NCBI RefSeq assembly: GCF_002105155.1 | Contig: NW_019028984.1 | Coordinates: 620,001-684,000, forward strand | Direction: 5' to 3' | Length of the DNA stretch: 64,000 nucleotides | From: Lobosporangium transversale | Taxonomy: Eukaryota; Mortierellomycota; Mortierellomycetes; Mortierellales; Mortierellaceae | The notes under the pieces: model-generated | What the model saw: only the letters and a program-made list of their open reading frames with translations | Told to the model about the DNA's origin: nothing | Database searches by the model: none | Program-made: the position numbers and the translations under genes | Shown here: piece after piece, positions 1-12,124 of the stretch | How positions within the stretch are numbered: position 1 is the stretch's first letter | How the letters are laid out: each line of letters starts with the position of its first letter

Positions 1-842
1 AAAAAAAAAAAAAATACGTCTACTGTTAGTTACCGATTAGTTTTTTGTGTGTAGTTGCCGAACAAAAATCAAAATAAAATTAAAAGCAAAAAATAAAAAC
101 AAGAATAAAAATTAAAATGTAAAATAAAAAATAAAAAAAGGTTGATCTGACAAAACAAACAAACAAAGAACGCCATCGTCATGGCACCATAACGGCATGG
201 GATAAGATGATCAATCCCAATGGATGGTGAACAAACAAATGCATAGATTCTGTCTGGCATGGAAAACGAATGCAATAATCCTCCATCGCTTTTTATTTTA
301 TTTTTGATTTCCTTCGAAAGGAGAGTCTGGGCAGGAGAAGGATCCTTTTTGGACGTCTTTGGATGAAATTGGATCTCTTTCGAATACATTATGTGCTGTG
401 TGGCATGGGCCATGAGGACAACTTGTCTTTCTTTCTCTTTCTTCTTCTTCATCATCATCATCATCTTTCTTTTTTCTTTTTCTTTCTTCTTCTTCTTCTT
501 CTGCTTCTACTTCCTCTCTTTAGAATTTACATTTACTCTCTCCAGCTCTCTCCTGTACACAGACATATATCCGTTGCCTCTTTGTCTTCATCTTTTCAGC
601 CCCTTCTTTTTTTTTTCCCTCCCTCCCTATCCGCTATCCACGCGACGTTAAAAAAGAAAAATAAAATCAAACAACACGCAAATACTCATTCTTAACACAC
701 ACATTGGTTTTTTTTACATAAATATATACAATTACAATTGTCCATTGTTGGAACATTCATTGAACGTCTTCAATCCTGATCCATTTGTAATTAGAATTCA
801 CCTCATTGCGTATACACACATCTCTTGTTCTAAACACCACTA
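1..842. other. upstream region of the SulP gene
   Basis: No gene is seen here. The stretch begins with an A-run and is AT-rich. From about 420 to 630 the + strand is strongly pyrimidine-rich, with CTT/CAT runs and T-runs of 9-10. This is the usual look of a fungal promoter and 5' leader, and it lies just before the ATG at 843. The short open frames here are low-complexity Phe/Leu/Ser readings of the CT tracts. Confidence 0.5.
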
Positions 843-1503
843 ATGGGTTCTCATTCATCTCCTGGGAGACCCAACAGTCAACAACGACGACACAACCATC
901 ATGTTTCTGTAGCTTCACCTGACATCGTCTCAGCCTCGACTACGCCGCCTCCTACTACACATCACGTAGTAACAGAAACAGAAACATCGCCACACACAAC
1001 ATCCTCGGGAAATTTGACTACAACATTACTGACTACCCCTACGATATTGGATCAACCCTCTTCTTCTTCTTCTCTTTCTCATCCCCCTCCTTCTTCCTCT
1101 TCTTCTTCTTCTTCCGAACCAAAGAATGATATGTCTCTTGTTGCATCATCACGATCCCATGATCGACCACAACGTTCAACCCATGTCTCATCCACAGACT
1201 ATCCTGCCTCCTTCCGTTCCTCTGCAGATGAATCGACCACAACTAGATCAATTGAACCACCAAAGAAACGACTGTGGCAATGCAGAGTCCAAAACCTCAC
1301 TGATCTCCTTCTGGGCTTCCTTCGACGAAGGATCCCTATCCTGGCCTGGCTGATCAGTCATCCCTATGACTGGAAGAACCATTTGATCCAGGACTTGATT
1401 GCAGGCGTGAGTAAGTGGGACTGGGCGACAACATTGTTTGTGTGCGTGTTTGTTGGTGGTCATCAGTTTAATCCAATTTAAGGTTAAATCTGAATGAGGT
1501 GCA

Positions 1504-1539
<36 letters not shown>

Positions 1540-2018
1540 CTTCTTTTCTTTGCATGTACTCTGCCCAAGTGGAGAACAGACCCATGGATGACAAGAGCAG
1601 GGCATTGTTGTGATGTTGTGAACCAGATCTAACTATGGAGTTATTTCTCATTGTCATACGAATTGTGCTCAAACATCTTTTTTCCTTGTCCTTGTGAAGA
1701 CATTGTTCTCTCCTTTAATATTGGGCTGAATGGACTCCTGTACATTATACACACAAATATAATGCAGATGCATCCTGAATTAGGGACAAAGAGAGACTTG
1801 CATTGACAAAAGAGGCATCGATCGTTTCTTTATTTCGACATCCAAAAAAATAGTCCTATCCATGTCCATCAAAAGAATCCACCACCAAATGTACACATAC
1901 TTGCATATCTCTCTTGCCCTTGTTTTATCGGCATCTTTGCATAACTGCTCTGCGGATTTCCCTTTTCTCTCGATGTTCTTCTTCCATCCAAAAATACACC
2001 ACCTCCCGTCTTTTCTTT

Positions 2019-2071
<53 letters not shown>

Positions 2072-4600
2072 GTTGAAATAACGGAAATAGTGAGAATGAA
2101 AAACCCTAGTTTCTAGTTCCTGGTCCCCATCCTGTCCAGATATGTCCTTTTGTCTTAGATCTCTGACACTTACTATCGATCCATTGCCTCATTCCTTCTA
2201 GCCATCTCAGCCGTCATCATCCCGCAGAGCATGGCCTATGCCATGCTTGCCTCGCTGCCACCCGTACACGGTCTCTACACATCCTTGGTCCCAACGGCCG
2301 TCTATGCATGTCTCGGTACAAGTCGACATATGTCTACGGGCACGTTCGCAATCACCTCTCTACTTCTTGGGCAGTTCACACACAAGATCCTTACGGATCA
2401 AGGTTATACAGATGACTTTTCCTCCGATGGGGAGTACCAACGTCGTTACCTCCCGCTTTGTCTCTTACTGACCTTCTTTGTAGGCATCATCCAGATCCTA
2501 CTATCCATGGCACGACTAGGCCAATGGACTTCTAAACACCTCCTACCGACTGCATTAGTCTCTGGCTTCAACACCGCATCAGCATTCCACATTGGCACCC
2601 ATCAAGTAAAACACCTCTTGGGTCTAAAGCCGCCGCGGGAAACCGGGGCCTTTAGCATGATCAAGACTTGGATTTGGTTCGCACAACATTTCTGGGGAGA
2701 TACTCTCTGGGCCTCTTTTGCCATGGGTCTTGCCGCTATGGCACTGATGTATGTTTTGCAGCGGATCGAACACCAGCGCCGTTCAGAGGCAGATCGACTC
2801 CATGAACTTTCCTTTCCGATCTCTTCACCAATAGTGCCTCAGACCCCATCCTCCCTTTTCACCTTTCCCCAATACCGATCCACTGTAGGCTCATCACCAA
2901 AGTCTAAATCTTCTCGCTCAGGATCTCACCGAGGCAATAATACTACAATGGATCTGTATTCGAGAAAGCGACTCCTACACCGACGTGGTATCGTTCCAAG
3001 CGCTGTCTCGGATCAGGCCCTTTTGACGGCTCAGGATGTTGCAATAGAGAATGCAGAGCAAAGTATGGATAGCAGTCCAAACCGGTCCCCTACGACCTCA
3101 CCTGTTCAGCGTGATGATCCAGTCTTGCCTACTTTTCACTTGCCATCATCCTCTCGATCTCCTTACTTGGTAGCGCCCGAGCCTTCACGGTCTGTTCACA
3201 TTAATACAAAGATATCAGTAACCCCGCCTTTATTGCATAGCCCGACAAGCCCTAATAACTCTGGACTATCCAACACAGCCGAAATCGAGCAGGAACATCG
3301 ACATGGGTACCGCCAGGACCGAGCCCGTCTCTTCCATAATAGGTCAACCTACTCCTCAAGAGCATACCGGTACAAACCTTTTCGCTCACTAACCCCATCA
3401 CATCCTCATAGGCAGCGAGGAGGCCTGTCCGGCTCTGAAAGTGAACATGAACCACTCTTATCCCACAATACCAATCATGGTCATGGTCATGGTCACAGCC
3501 ATGGTCTTGGACTTGGGCTTGGAAACAAACGCAGGAAGCAGCTCAGGAGAGGCTCTGCTACATCTTCATGCGAGTCCACGTGCGGAGCGCCTGACTATTC
3601 TTACTCGGGACCTAATGCTGGCCCACCAACGACGTACAGTTATAGTGGACACGAACATGAGTCTGAGATAGACAACAATGACGATATACAACAAAGTAGA
3701 ACCGGAATGGAGGATAACAGCAATCATCATGAACAGAAACGGTGGTGGAGCTGGTTAGTTCGCGGGTTCGGAAAGGTTCATTTCCCTATCCCCGATATCT
3801 TTATCTGTGTCATTGTCTTCACAGCCGCGACAGTGATCTTTGATTTGGACAAGCAATACGGGATTGAGGTCATTGGGTATATCCCTACAGGCCTGCCGAC
3901 CGTGGCTTGGCCACCGACGATGGTCGAACCATGGAAGACGAACGACTTTGTTCCTATGACTTGGCCAAGCCTTTTGATGGCGATGGTTGTCTATGTGATG
4001 TCATTATCTGTTGCAAAGCATTTTGGGAAAGAGTATGGTTATGAGGTGGATGCGGACCAAGAGATGTTGGCGCTTGGTGCTGGATCGTTGGTAGGGTCAT
4101 GTTTCGGTGGATATGTCTGCACGGGCAGCTTGACTCGGTCTGCGATCCTGGCGCAGCTAGGAGCCCAGACCTTACTTGCGACTCTCGTTGGGGCTTTCAT
4201 GGTCCTGATGAGCCTGCTTTGGTTCACTGTATTGTTTGAGCGAATTCCCGATACTGTATTAGCGGCAATTGTGTTGGTAGCACTCAGCTCGTTGTTGGCA
4301 CACACGATGGAGGCAAGGCGGTTATGGCGAGTGGGTCGACGGAAGGAGGCTTTGGTATGGTGGATTACTTTTGTGGCAGTGTTGGTTTTCAGTATCGAGA
4401 TTGGTTTAGCAGTAGGGATGGCAGTGGTTGGATTGTTAAAGTTATATAAGCATGGGTCTAGGTGGAAGAAGACTTTTGTCCGCTCAGTGAAACAATCATC
4501 TACGTACCAACGCCTCATGTTAATGCTTGGATTACAAAGCCCGCTTTATGCCACAGCGGGGCGAGGACTTTATACAGGGGATGATGAAAACGAATATTGA
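843..4600 (+). CDS. SulP/SLC26-type anion (sulfate) transporter, no STAS domain
   Basis: Two exons, 843-1406 and 2159-4600 (phase-0 intron with GTGAGT donor and TTAG acceptor), predict 1,001 aa. Exon 1 gives a Ser/Thr/Pro-rich cytosolic N-terminus and ends in DLIAG. Exon 2 continues into the family signature (SMAYAMLASLPPVHGLYTSL), then hydrophobic helices including GSLTRSA and ERIPDTVLAAIVLVAL, all typical of SulP permeases that carry sulfate or related anions with protons. Two features are odd. A roughly 325-residue hydrophilic insert (about residues 395-720) separates the two halves of the membrane domain and holds a HGHGHGHSHG run. The protein also stops shortly after the last helix, so the usual cytosolic STAS domain is missing. 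The intron (752 nt) is long for this window and contains T and A homopolymers. The gene is convergent with the LPMO-like gene. The family call is firm; the substrate is inferred. Confidence 0.88.
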
Positions 4601-4910
4601 TTGAATGAAAGAGAGGGAAAGAAAAAAGAAAAGAAAAAAGAAAAAAAAAAATATCGCACTGAAGAGACGAATTGAGGTGAAAGTGGTAGCCTTCTCTCTT
4701 TTCTGTTTTTCCTGTTGCTGTTGATCTGATCCCCTGTATTTCATTTGCAATAATATTCATTGTTCTTGATTGTATCCATAATATAATCATAGGACATATT
4801 GTGTATAGTACATAGACTTTGTATTTCATCCGTTGAAAGAAAAAAAAGAAAAGAAAAAAAAAAAAAAAAAGAAAGAAAAAAAGGGCCGGGCTTTAACACC
4901 ATTGCAAGCT

Positions 4911-4942
<32 letters not shown>

Positions 4943-5205
4943 GGTAATAACAATTGCAAACAGTAGTAAAGACATTTTTTTCTCCCTTTTTTTCTGTTGC
5001 TATTCCTATGTTTATACTAATGTATCATCATTCAAATGCGGACCAAATATCAGACAATTCAAGTATTGTAAAATGTATGTATTTTTATTTCAAAAGTATA
5101 AATGTATGGTACAGACATTGGAAAAATGAATAATCAATATTCAGAGTTGGGAATAGGAATAGGAATGGGGGATGGGGAATGGGGGAGGGGGATGGCGAAG
5201 GAAAC

Positions 5206-5239
<34 letters not shown>

Positions 5240-5413
5240 CTTCTCTTCTATTCCAGCTAGAGATCAGATCGAGAAAAGATGAGTGGGTAAGGAAGAAGGT
5301 ATGGTATGGTGGTATGGAAGGTAAAGATAATATGTGCATGGACGCCAGTCCTTGGAAGGGGTTTTGCTGAAAAGCATTTGGAAGGGCTTTTTTTTTTTCT
5401 TTTTTTTTTTTCT
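4601..5413. other. convergent 3' intergenic region
   Basis: About 800 bp between the 3' ends of two convergent genes. It holds several A-runs (around 4860 and 4918-4942), a T-run of about 28 (5209-5236) and G-rich GGAATGGGG-like repeats near 5150-5190. It probably contains both 3' UTRs. No gene is seen. Confidence 0.5.
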
Positions 5414-6154
5414 TTACTTGGGCTGGACCAAAACATCAGCGCAAGAGGTATAGTACTCGTCAGAGTTCAACTGCCAGCGCCACTGCATAACGTGGTAACC
5501 GGGCTTGATATCCTCAGTGATGGGGAAGCAACCACCGCAGGGCCAGCCATCGGTGTTGCCGTTGGTCTCAGTGCAGTTCTTGTAGTTGAGCTCGGCGATT
5601 TTGTTGTCCAAGAACTCCTTTTGAGTAGGGTCCTTCTTGGGATTGGGCTTCCTCGAGAAACCGATGGTGACAGGGCGATTTTTCTCACTCTTGACAGCGT
5701 GGTTCTTGGCGGGCCAGCGGACACAGAGCTGGCCACCGACCTTGACACGGGTCATGGGACCGGTCTTGCGACCTTTCCTATCGACGCCGTTGTAGGCAGC
5801 AGTCACAGGGCTGCTCATGGTCTCATCCGCACCCCTCTCCTCACCAATTTTGCCGTCAGAGCAAGCGAGTTCGTTTTCGGACCTTGGGTTTCTGTGTCTC
5901 TGCTGGTAGTGGCGGTTGGGAGAATCAGAATCCAACTTGTTGAAGCCCTTCTTTTGAGCAACCTCGTAAGGGAAGCGACGGGCATAACCGAAGCATTTAC
6001 CGTTCTTGTTGCCCCAGGACTTGTTCTTGGGGTCGTTGAAGCGCCAGTCAACGCAGTCAACCCAGGAGTGAGACTCGGCCGATTGGGTGAGCATGAGGAG
6101 GAGAGAGGCAGCAATGAGGGCAATGGAAGCCTTGGAAAGAGTGGAGAACATCAT
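5414..6154 (-). CDS. secreted copper-monooxygenase (LPMO)-like protein
   Basis: Intronless, 246 aa from the first of two adjacent ATGs. Residues 1-28 form a signal peptide with an ideal A-x-S cleavage site. Cleavage there exposes histidine as the first mature residue (HSWVDC...), the hallmark of lytic polysaccharide monooxygenases, whose copper is held by the N-terminal His and a second His. A candidate second ligand is mature His124 in RWPAKNH, and a candidate axial Tyr is mature Tyr207 in EYYTSCADV, close to the C-terminal Y-x-x-C-A-D pattern of LPMO folds. The mature chain has eight cysteines (four possible disulfides), as expected for an extracellular enzyme. If real, it would oxidatively cut chitin, glucan or another polysaccharide outside the cell. 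I cannot assign an AA family; a non-catalytic copper protein is the main alternative. Confidence 0.68.
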   Translation of the reverse strand: MMFSTLSKASIALIAASLLLMLTQSAESHSWVDCVDWRFNDPKNKSWGNKNGKCFGYARRFPYEVAQKKGFNKLDSDSPNRHYQQRHRNPRSENELACSDGKIGEERGADETMSSPVTAAYNGVDRKGRKTGPMTRVKVGGQLCVRWPAKNHAVKSEKNRPVTIGFSRKPNPKKDPTQKEFLDNKIAELNYKNCTETNGNTDGWPCGGCFPITEDIKPGYHVMQWRWQLNSDEYYTSCADVLVQPK

Positions 6155-6227
6155 GTTGTTGTTGCTGTTTAGTTTAGGTAAAAAAAAAAAGAGCAGTTGT
6201 TGGATGTAGAGGTGGTATAAAGGGAGT

Positions 6228-6235
6228 ATATATAT
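6228..6235 (-). promoter_or_regulatory. possible TATA box of the LPMO-like gene
   Basis: TATATATA read on the - strand, about 75 nt upstream of the start codon and followed by a CT-rich stretch (CTCCCTTTATACC). The position suits a core promoter, but the region is generally AT-rich. Confidence 0.3.
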
Positions 6236-8607
6236 TGATGCTATGGATGAGAGATTGAAGAGTAAAGGAGGAGATTGGCCTTGTAAGTTTACGTAGAAGG
6301 CAGTATGGGGTTGCTTTGTTGTAAAGCTAGGAAGGGGAGGGGGGTTTTTTTTTTTTGGTGGTTGTTGTGCTTGAAGAGACAATTGAAGGATGAGGAATAA
6401 AAAAAAAAAAGGCTTGGGATGGGTGGCCTTTTATATCAATTTTTGTTCCATGCGAAGCATTTAAACATGCATAGAACTAAAATGGACCACAACAGAGGGA
6501 TCGAGGATGAAAAAACTCAAGATCCATGCGTGGCTGGTAATACAAATGTCTAATGTTTTGTGTCCATACTGTTGAATGAATTGAATACAATACATGTGTA
6601 AGGTTGTTGACAATGCAATGTTAAATAAAATAAAAAAAAACTGATCTGATTCAAAACGTATAATTTAGCCACGCAACAAACAATCCAGGGCCATGACCTG
6701 CTTGCAACCCCTTGTTTGAAATCAAATTGCAATCTGAAGAATAGGGGGTGGGTGGGCTTAACGGGTAAACCCTATTCTGATGCATAGCTCATCAACAAAC
6801 TTGTTACCATTTTACCATTTGCCCATTTATTTTACATGTGTATTCCATTTAGTATTTTACCCTTTACAGTAACAAATCTGAACAACAAACAAAATCCTTT
6901 GGACAGGGACTCCGTTTTCAGTGGATTCTGGCCAATCATATTAAGCGTTATAGACCTTAATCAAGGACTTGTCCCAAAGTCCTTTGTTCATTGAACAAGT
7001 GCAGACTAAACCCTTGTAGAAAGATCTGTTCAAATCGAATAGCAATGTTCTCTTATCAAGCATCATATATATATATATATATCTATATAGAAAATAAAAA
7101 ATAATAATAAAAGACGAGGAAAAGAGATACATTCGTAATATATCTATTATATGCATTATATACATGTATGTTCTATAATATATATTATAGTTTTATTTTA
7201 TTTTATTTTTCTACATATCCAATGAACAAATGTTGCTTCTTAATATCACCCAAAGACTATCTTCAATGATAGTAAGCCTTAGCCTACCTCCAGATAGATG
7301 GGCTACTGAAGACACTAGTCTAGTCTATTATATATATACATCCACAGTACGCGCGAACCACGCAGGTGCATGAGCATAGGCGGAAAAAGAGAGAGAGAGA
7401 GAGAACCAGGGCACAAGAATTTAAGCTTTCTGAATGAGGAGATTCTGTCCAGCTGCCATTTCTTCAGTCTAGCCTAAATTTTTTTTTTTTTTTTTTTTTT
7501 TCAATCAATCAAGGGGGACAAATCACTTTTAACGAGAAACGGTATGGTTCAAACGTAAATGCATTGTATCATACAGATATATACAGAGCATGAACTTGTT
7601 ATATACATGTACGGTATATCCAAATGAACAAATGAACAAATAAACAAAAAGGCTCAATAACCTGCCCTGTACTACATTCAAAGGAGAAATAAAATATTCA
7701 GAGGCGGTTTACCTATGATAGTGTAAGCAAGAATGAGCCCTGTCCTACTATGAATATTTCGGTGGAATATGGATCAGTAACAGAATAATATTATATATAT
7801 ATATATTTGCATTGTACAGTATATAAATTGTCTACATTCATGTATACATATGGCCTATACAGACATTTTTTTTTCTCCCGTATATATAATATATATTGAC
7901 TTTCTTATTATATATATTACATATCCCGCTTGCGGACCTAATCTCCGAGAAGGATAGATCTAATTGGTTTTTCAAGATATTTAGGAGAATTGTAGTAGAT
8001 GGTGGGGCCGCTCAATAACCAAAACCCATTGGCCGCTTTAGACGTTGATTAACTTTAATAAAAGGATGTTTTGCTACGACTGCCATCTATTCTATACTCT
8101 GATCCATGGAGTCAATACAGAATAGCGGGATAGATATATATATATGTATATTATACATGTATACACTCCGAATGAGGTTTTTTTTTTTTTTTCCTTTAGT
8201 GAACAGTGACCCCTAGATCCAGAGTGTACACATTTATGTATATACCTCGTCCAAACATTTTTTTTTTTTTTTGTTTAGAGAAAAAAGGAGTTGTTTATGG
8301 ATACAGAAAAACATACAAAAAACATGTGCAAACAGCTTGACAAGGAAGCGGTAATTAATTGTTGCACATTGCACAGGATATTTGTTTATACTGTTTGATG
8401 TTTGATGTTTGTTTTCTTTTTTTTTTTTTTTTTTTTTTTCTTTTCCCCCTTCCTTTATGTCTCTTGATGCACCTCCCTTGGAATGGTATGGTATGCGATC
8501 ACTCTGTGTTTCCTTGCCTTTATTTCCTCATGTCAATCATGTCAATAATGTCAACTGAACCTTATGAAATTTCAAAGTAGAAAGATATTGTTGTTACACC
8601 ATTTTAT

Positions 8608-8639
<32 letters not shown>
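8608..8639. repeat. (GTT)n microsatellite
   Basis: About ten uninterrupted GTT units in AT-rich intergenic DNA. Confidence 0.9.
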
Positions 8640-9604
8640 CATTCCACAATAGAGTCGCACCAATTATTTGATTCATGTATTCCATTCAGTGACAAATTAG
8701 GACGGGCGCATTCGTTATATACACATGAATTTTGTTCCTTCAGGCACAAACTAAAATAATTAAACTATTAGTGAGGTGGCGTCAAAACAAATGAGGGTTT
8801 TGCCTTCATTTCATTTGTTCTCCTCTCATTATTGTGTATATTATATATATTTTTTATTGCAAGAGTGACCCGTAGACCAATGATGAGAACAAGTTTAAGA
8901 AAAAAATGATCTCCGACTTGAGAATTTGATTTCATTTCGGGAATTCTTTTCTTGAAGGAAAAGATTAAAGGAGAAAGGAGTAAGGAGCAAGGAGCAAGGA
9001 GATTAGTTTTGAAAGGAAAGAAAGTGGGTGCGTGGGGGGTATGTGCACTTGCCCATTGCGTTCAGTTCGTTTGATCATTAACGGATATTCATCCTTTCTC
9101 CGATCACATTTTTGTTTTTAACCGATTCATTTCCTTATTCGGATTCCAACTGATATTCAGGCACATTTCCTAAATAGCAGTGTCACAAAATAATCACATT
9201 CAGGCACCATGCATCGAAATATCGAAATCCACTCTAGACCATTTTCACTCTTGATTTACCCTAGTTTCGTTAACGGTCTTTAGCATGCTCGATTTTATTT
9301 GATTTTATTTCTTTATGGACATAATTCACTCTATTTCCTCTATTACATGACAAAGACCCAAAGACCTCTCTTTTCCTCCTGCCCCTATCGGTCTCAATAT
9401 ATCCCGGACCACTTTTATTATTTATTGCGGCGATTAATGATGCTGTCATGGGAGACTGCATATGATGAAGAGGAGAGGAAAAAAAAAAAAAAAAAAACAA
9501 TAACAAACAAACACCATCTCTTACATTATATACATTTATACATTATACCCCTGGTTAGAAACCTTATACACTGCATGCACATGTACGTCCGTCGCCACCC
9601 TCTC

Positions 9605-9649
9605 TAGGATCTTTAGGATCTCTAGGATCTCTAGGATCTCTAGGATCTT
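9605..9649. repeat. 9-bp minisatellite, five units
   Basis: Five tandem copies of TAGGATCTC or TAGGATCTT with only the last base varying. They are not inside a recognised gene. Confidence 0.9.
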
Positions 9650-10444
9650 GTAGCTCAACCTCTCAATCTTGCAAGAAGACATCGACTGAAGAAAGAATGA
9701 TGACTGAAACATTAATCTCAACTGATCTATGTTGTATTTCCTTCCTTCCTCCAAATAAAACGATTGCTGTCTATCTCGATCCAACTAACTAAATGTATAC
9801 CTTTCTGTCATATCATATGTGGCTTATGAAGCCTAACACGTATAAAAAAAAAAGATCATGCACAGGCATCTTTTTTTTTTTTTTCTCTTACAGTAAAGGG
9901 TTACACAGCCAAATCAGGATCGGCGGTTGTTTCCCAGGTGCATACATGTAACTGTAATCTGTACAACGTTCCCATTTGGGCTCACAACCCTTCGGCAACA
10001 CAAAACGCGTTAATCCTTCCATTCCCTCTCATCTCAGTCCCCAAGGTGTCAGTGCGCTCCTCCATTCTCTCCTCCTCGCCTCTCCCGCTCAATAGACCCT
10101 GGTCGAAGATGTCCAAAGATCTGCATCTGCAAATGTAATTGCAACTGTAATCACAACTGTGTATACAACTCCAACTATTCATGTATATACCATTGTAACT
10201 GTAACTGCATGGTGACAACCCCCCCCCCCCCCTTTTTTTTTTTTTTCAAATATTCCGGAATGCATGATTGAAAAACAATTTATGCTTCAGCGGGATAAAT
10301 GGAGTGAACATAAAACAAACAACTTTGGCTAGCAAACAGAAAGCAAGCATGTCAATTGAGTTTAGTGTCTTATTTGTAAGTCAATGCAATGACTATTATC
10401 TAAGAAAGAAAGGGGAAAAAAAGATATAACAGATATACTATTTC

Positions 10445-10725
10445 TCAGTGGTCTAGGTCCTCTTGATTGAGTTCCAGGGTCTTGAATTGGGTCTGGGTCA
10501 AGGCCTTGATGATATCCTTGTCAACAGCTTGGCCGGAAGGAGGCTCGGGTTCGTCACCTTTTGCCACTTCTTGTATTAGAGTTCTCTCTAGAGTGACCTC
10601 ACCAAAGATTTCTGAATAACCAATCTGCACAAACCCAAGTTGAGTGAGAAACAACTGGATCGAGCCCTTGTTCTCGGTCGAGATCTTGGCCGTAATCCTC
10701 TTTGTTCCTAATGATTGGTATGCTG

Positions 10726-10757
<32 letters not shown>

Positions 10758-11734
10758 CGATAGACTGGGACATGAATGACTTGACTCATTTTTTATTTAT
10801 TTCTTGATTCCATTAATTTCCTTGTTTAAACGAGCCTACCATAGGTGATCATCATGCGAATGGCTTCAATACCCATCTTTTGGCGTCTATATGAAGGTTC
10901 TGTATAAGGAAAGTATTATTTGTATGAGTTGGCTCGGAGAGGGTTTCGCCTCTTTTGAGATTCCTTTTCTTTTCTTTTCTTTTCTTTTCTTTTCTTTTCT
11001 TTTCTTTTCTTTTCTTTTCTTTTCTTTTTTTACATGTGAAGATACGCCATTTTGTAAGGTAACCAAGCCTATCCTAATCCATGCTTAACTAACCTGCAAT
11101 CATGATTTCAATCTCTGCCGAGTGGGGATCGTCATGATCGTTGAAAAACAAGTTGACATCCCCTACCATTTCTAAAAACAAAGTAGGAAAAACCAAAGCA
11201 CATTATATGGAATAAAAAATAAAAAAAATAAAAAAAAAAAAATTATTATGATATACTAAAGTCACTGGAATGTGAATGTGTTGACAGCATAGACAAGGGA
11301 TATCTCTGCCATCACATCCGATGTTTTTGGCTTGTTTTTGACTTGTCTTGTTTGCATGCCTTCATAGACAATGTCAAAAGATACATATATATATATATTT
11401 ACTTTGCTGAAGTGCATTTTCTGAAGTTATTTCTTGATCTGGACTTTCTTTGGCAAGGATGATGAAGGTACACTCTAACGTTTTCAGTGATCAAAAACAG
11501 GCGAAACAATCTCTATGTCAATTAACTCTGAAAAAAAAAAATAAAAAAATAAAAAAAAACTTTTTAGGCCACGTGAGAACATACTGTTCTCATCAACTCG
11601 CCAGGATTCTTGCATTGCATATTCTTCCTCCAGTGTCAGAGGTTCAGAAGCAGTCAATTCTAACAATTGAATTGAAAGAATCGGTAGGACACGCGTTTAG
11701 TAGTAGTAGTAGCAGTAGCAGTAGTAGTAGTAGC

Positions 11735-11786
<52 letters not shown>

Positions 11787-12124
11787 ATAAAAAGAAAAAA
11801 AAAGGAAAGATGAGGTGTAGTTCTCAAGTAAGTAATCGATCTGTCTGTTTACCCAGCAATTCTGGTGATTGCATCCATTTGTTATAGTGCTCGACGTGTG
11901 ATTTGAGATACGGGACTAGCACACACTTCTCGCCCACCTATCACGAACAGACCGCAGTTTAAGATCGTTGTCAAAATAACAAATAAAATATTCATAAAAA
12001 AACCAAATGAAGAACCAAAGCAGCTTTGGGAATGAGTAAAGCGGATCATGGGAGTGCTATTACATTGCCTTGGAATTTACATGGAAAGCTCACCTACCAA
12101 AGCAATCTTCTCATTTGCACGCAT
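10445..12124 (-). CDS. NAT9: NAT9-like GNAT N-acetyltransferase
   Basis: Seven exons on the - strand, in order of transcription: 12124-12098, 11937-11853, 11659-11585, 11474-11403, 11171-11094, 10899-10840, 10722-10445, joining in frame to 224 aa. The conserved NAT9 order is readable: an N-terminal VGEKCVLVPY, then LTASEPLTLEEEYAMQ, KCTFII, MVGDVNLFF, IEIMIAEPSYRRQKMG (acetyl-CoA loop region), and SIQLFLTQLGF..YSEIFGEVTLER near the end. Length is close to the roughly 207 aa of the human protein. NAT9 proteins are GNAT-fold acetyltransferases implicated in microtubule stability; the substrate here is not known. Exon 1 codes for only nine residues. Introns carry a (TTTTC)n and an (AGT)n microsatellite. 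The start lies about 300 bp from the divergent Myb gene, so the two may share a promoter. Confidence 0.87.
10964..11026. repeat. (TTTTC)n microsatellite in a NAT9 intron
   Basis: About twelve perfect CTTTT units between exons 5 and 6 of the NAT9-like gene. On the transcribed strand it is a purine (AAAAG) tract. Confidence 0.9.
11699..11787. repeat. (AGT)n microsatellite in a NAT9 intron
   Basis: Nearly 90 bp of AGT units with a few AGC interruptions, between exons 2 and 3. A + strand open frame reads through it as poly-Ser, which is a low-complexity shadow. Confidence 0.9.

Larger units (their letters stand above)
6260..10444. other. 4-kb AT-rich region without a recognised gene
   Basis: I find no open frame with coding character over about 4.2 kb. 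The region holds (TA)n stretches (7060-7200, 7790-7920), a (GA)n run near 7390, many 12-26-nt T-runs, a (GTT)n microsatellite and a 9-bp tandem repeat (listed separately), a C-run then T-run at 10219-10246, and a TGCAACTGTAA-like stretch at 10130-10210. Both flanking genes are on the - strand. An unannotated non-coding RNA cannot be excluded. Confidence 0.5.

Noticed and set aside
5306-6172. 288-residue + strand open frame over the LPMO-like gene
   Set aside because: It is antisense to a gene with signal peptide, conserved Cys and a clear family look; a shadow frame.
7060-7200. TA-rich palindromic stretch as a possible origin of replication
   Set aside because: Simple (TA)n composition without any other supporting feature.
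11450-11887. Poly-Ser protein on the + strand
   Set aside because: Reads through the (AGT)n microsatellite and antisense NAT9 exons.
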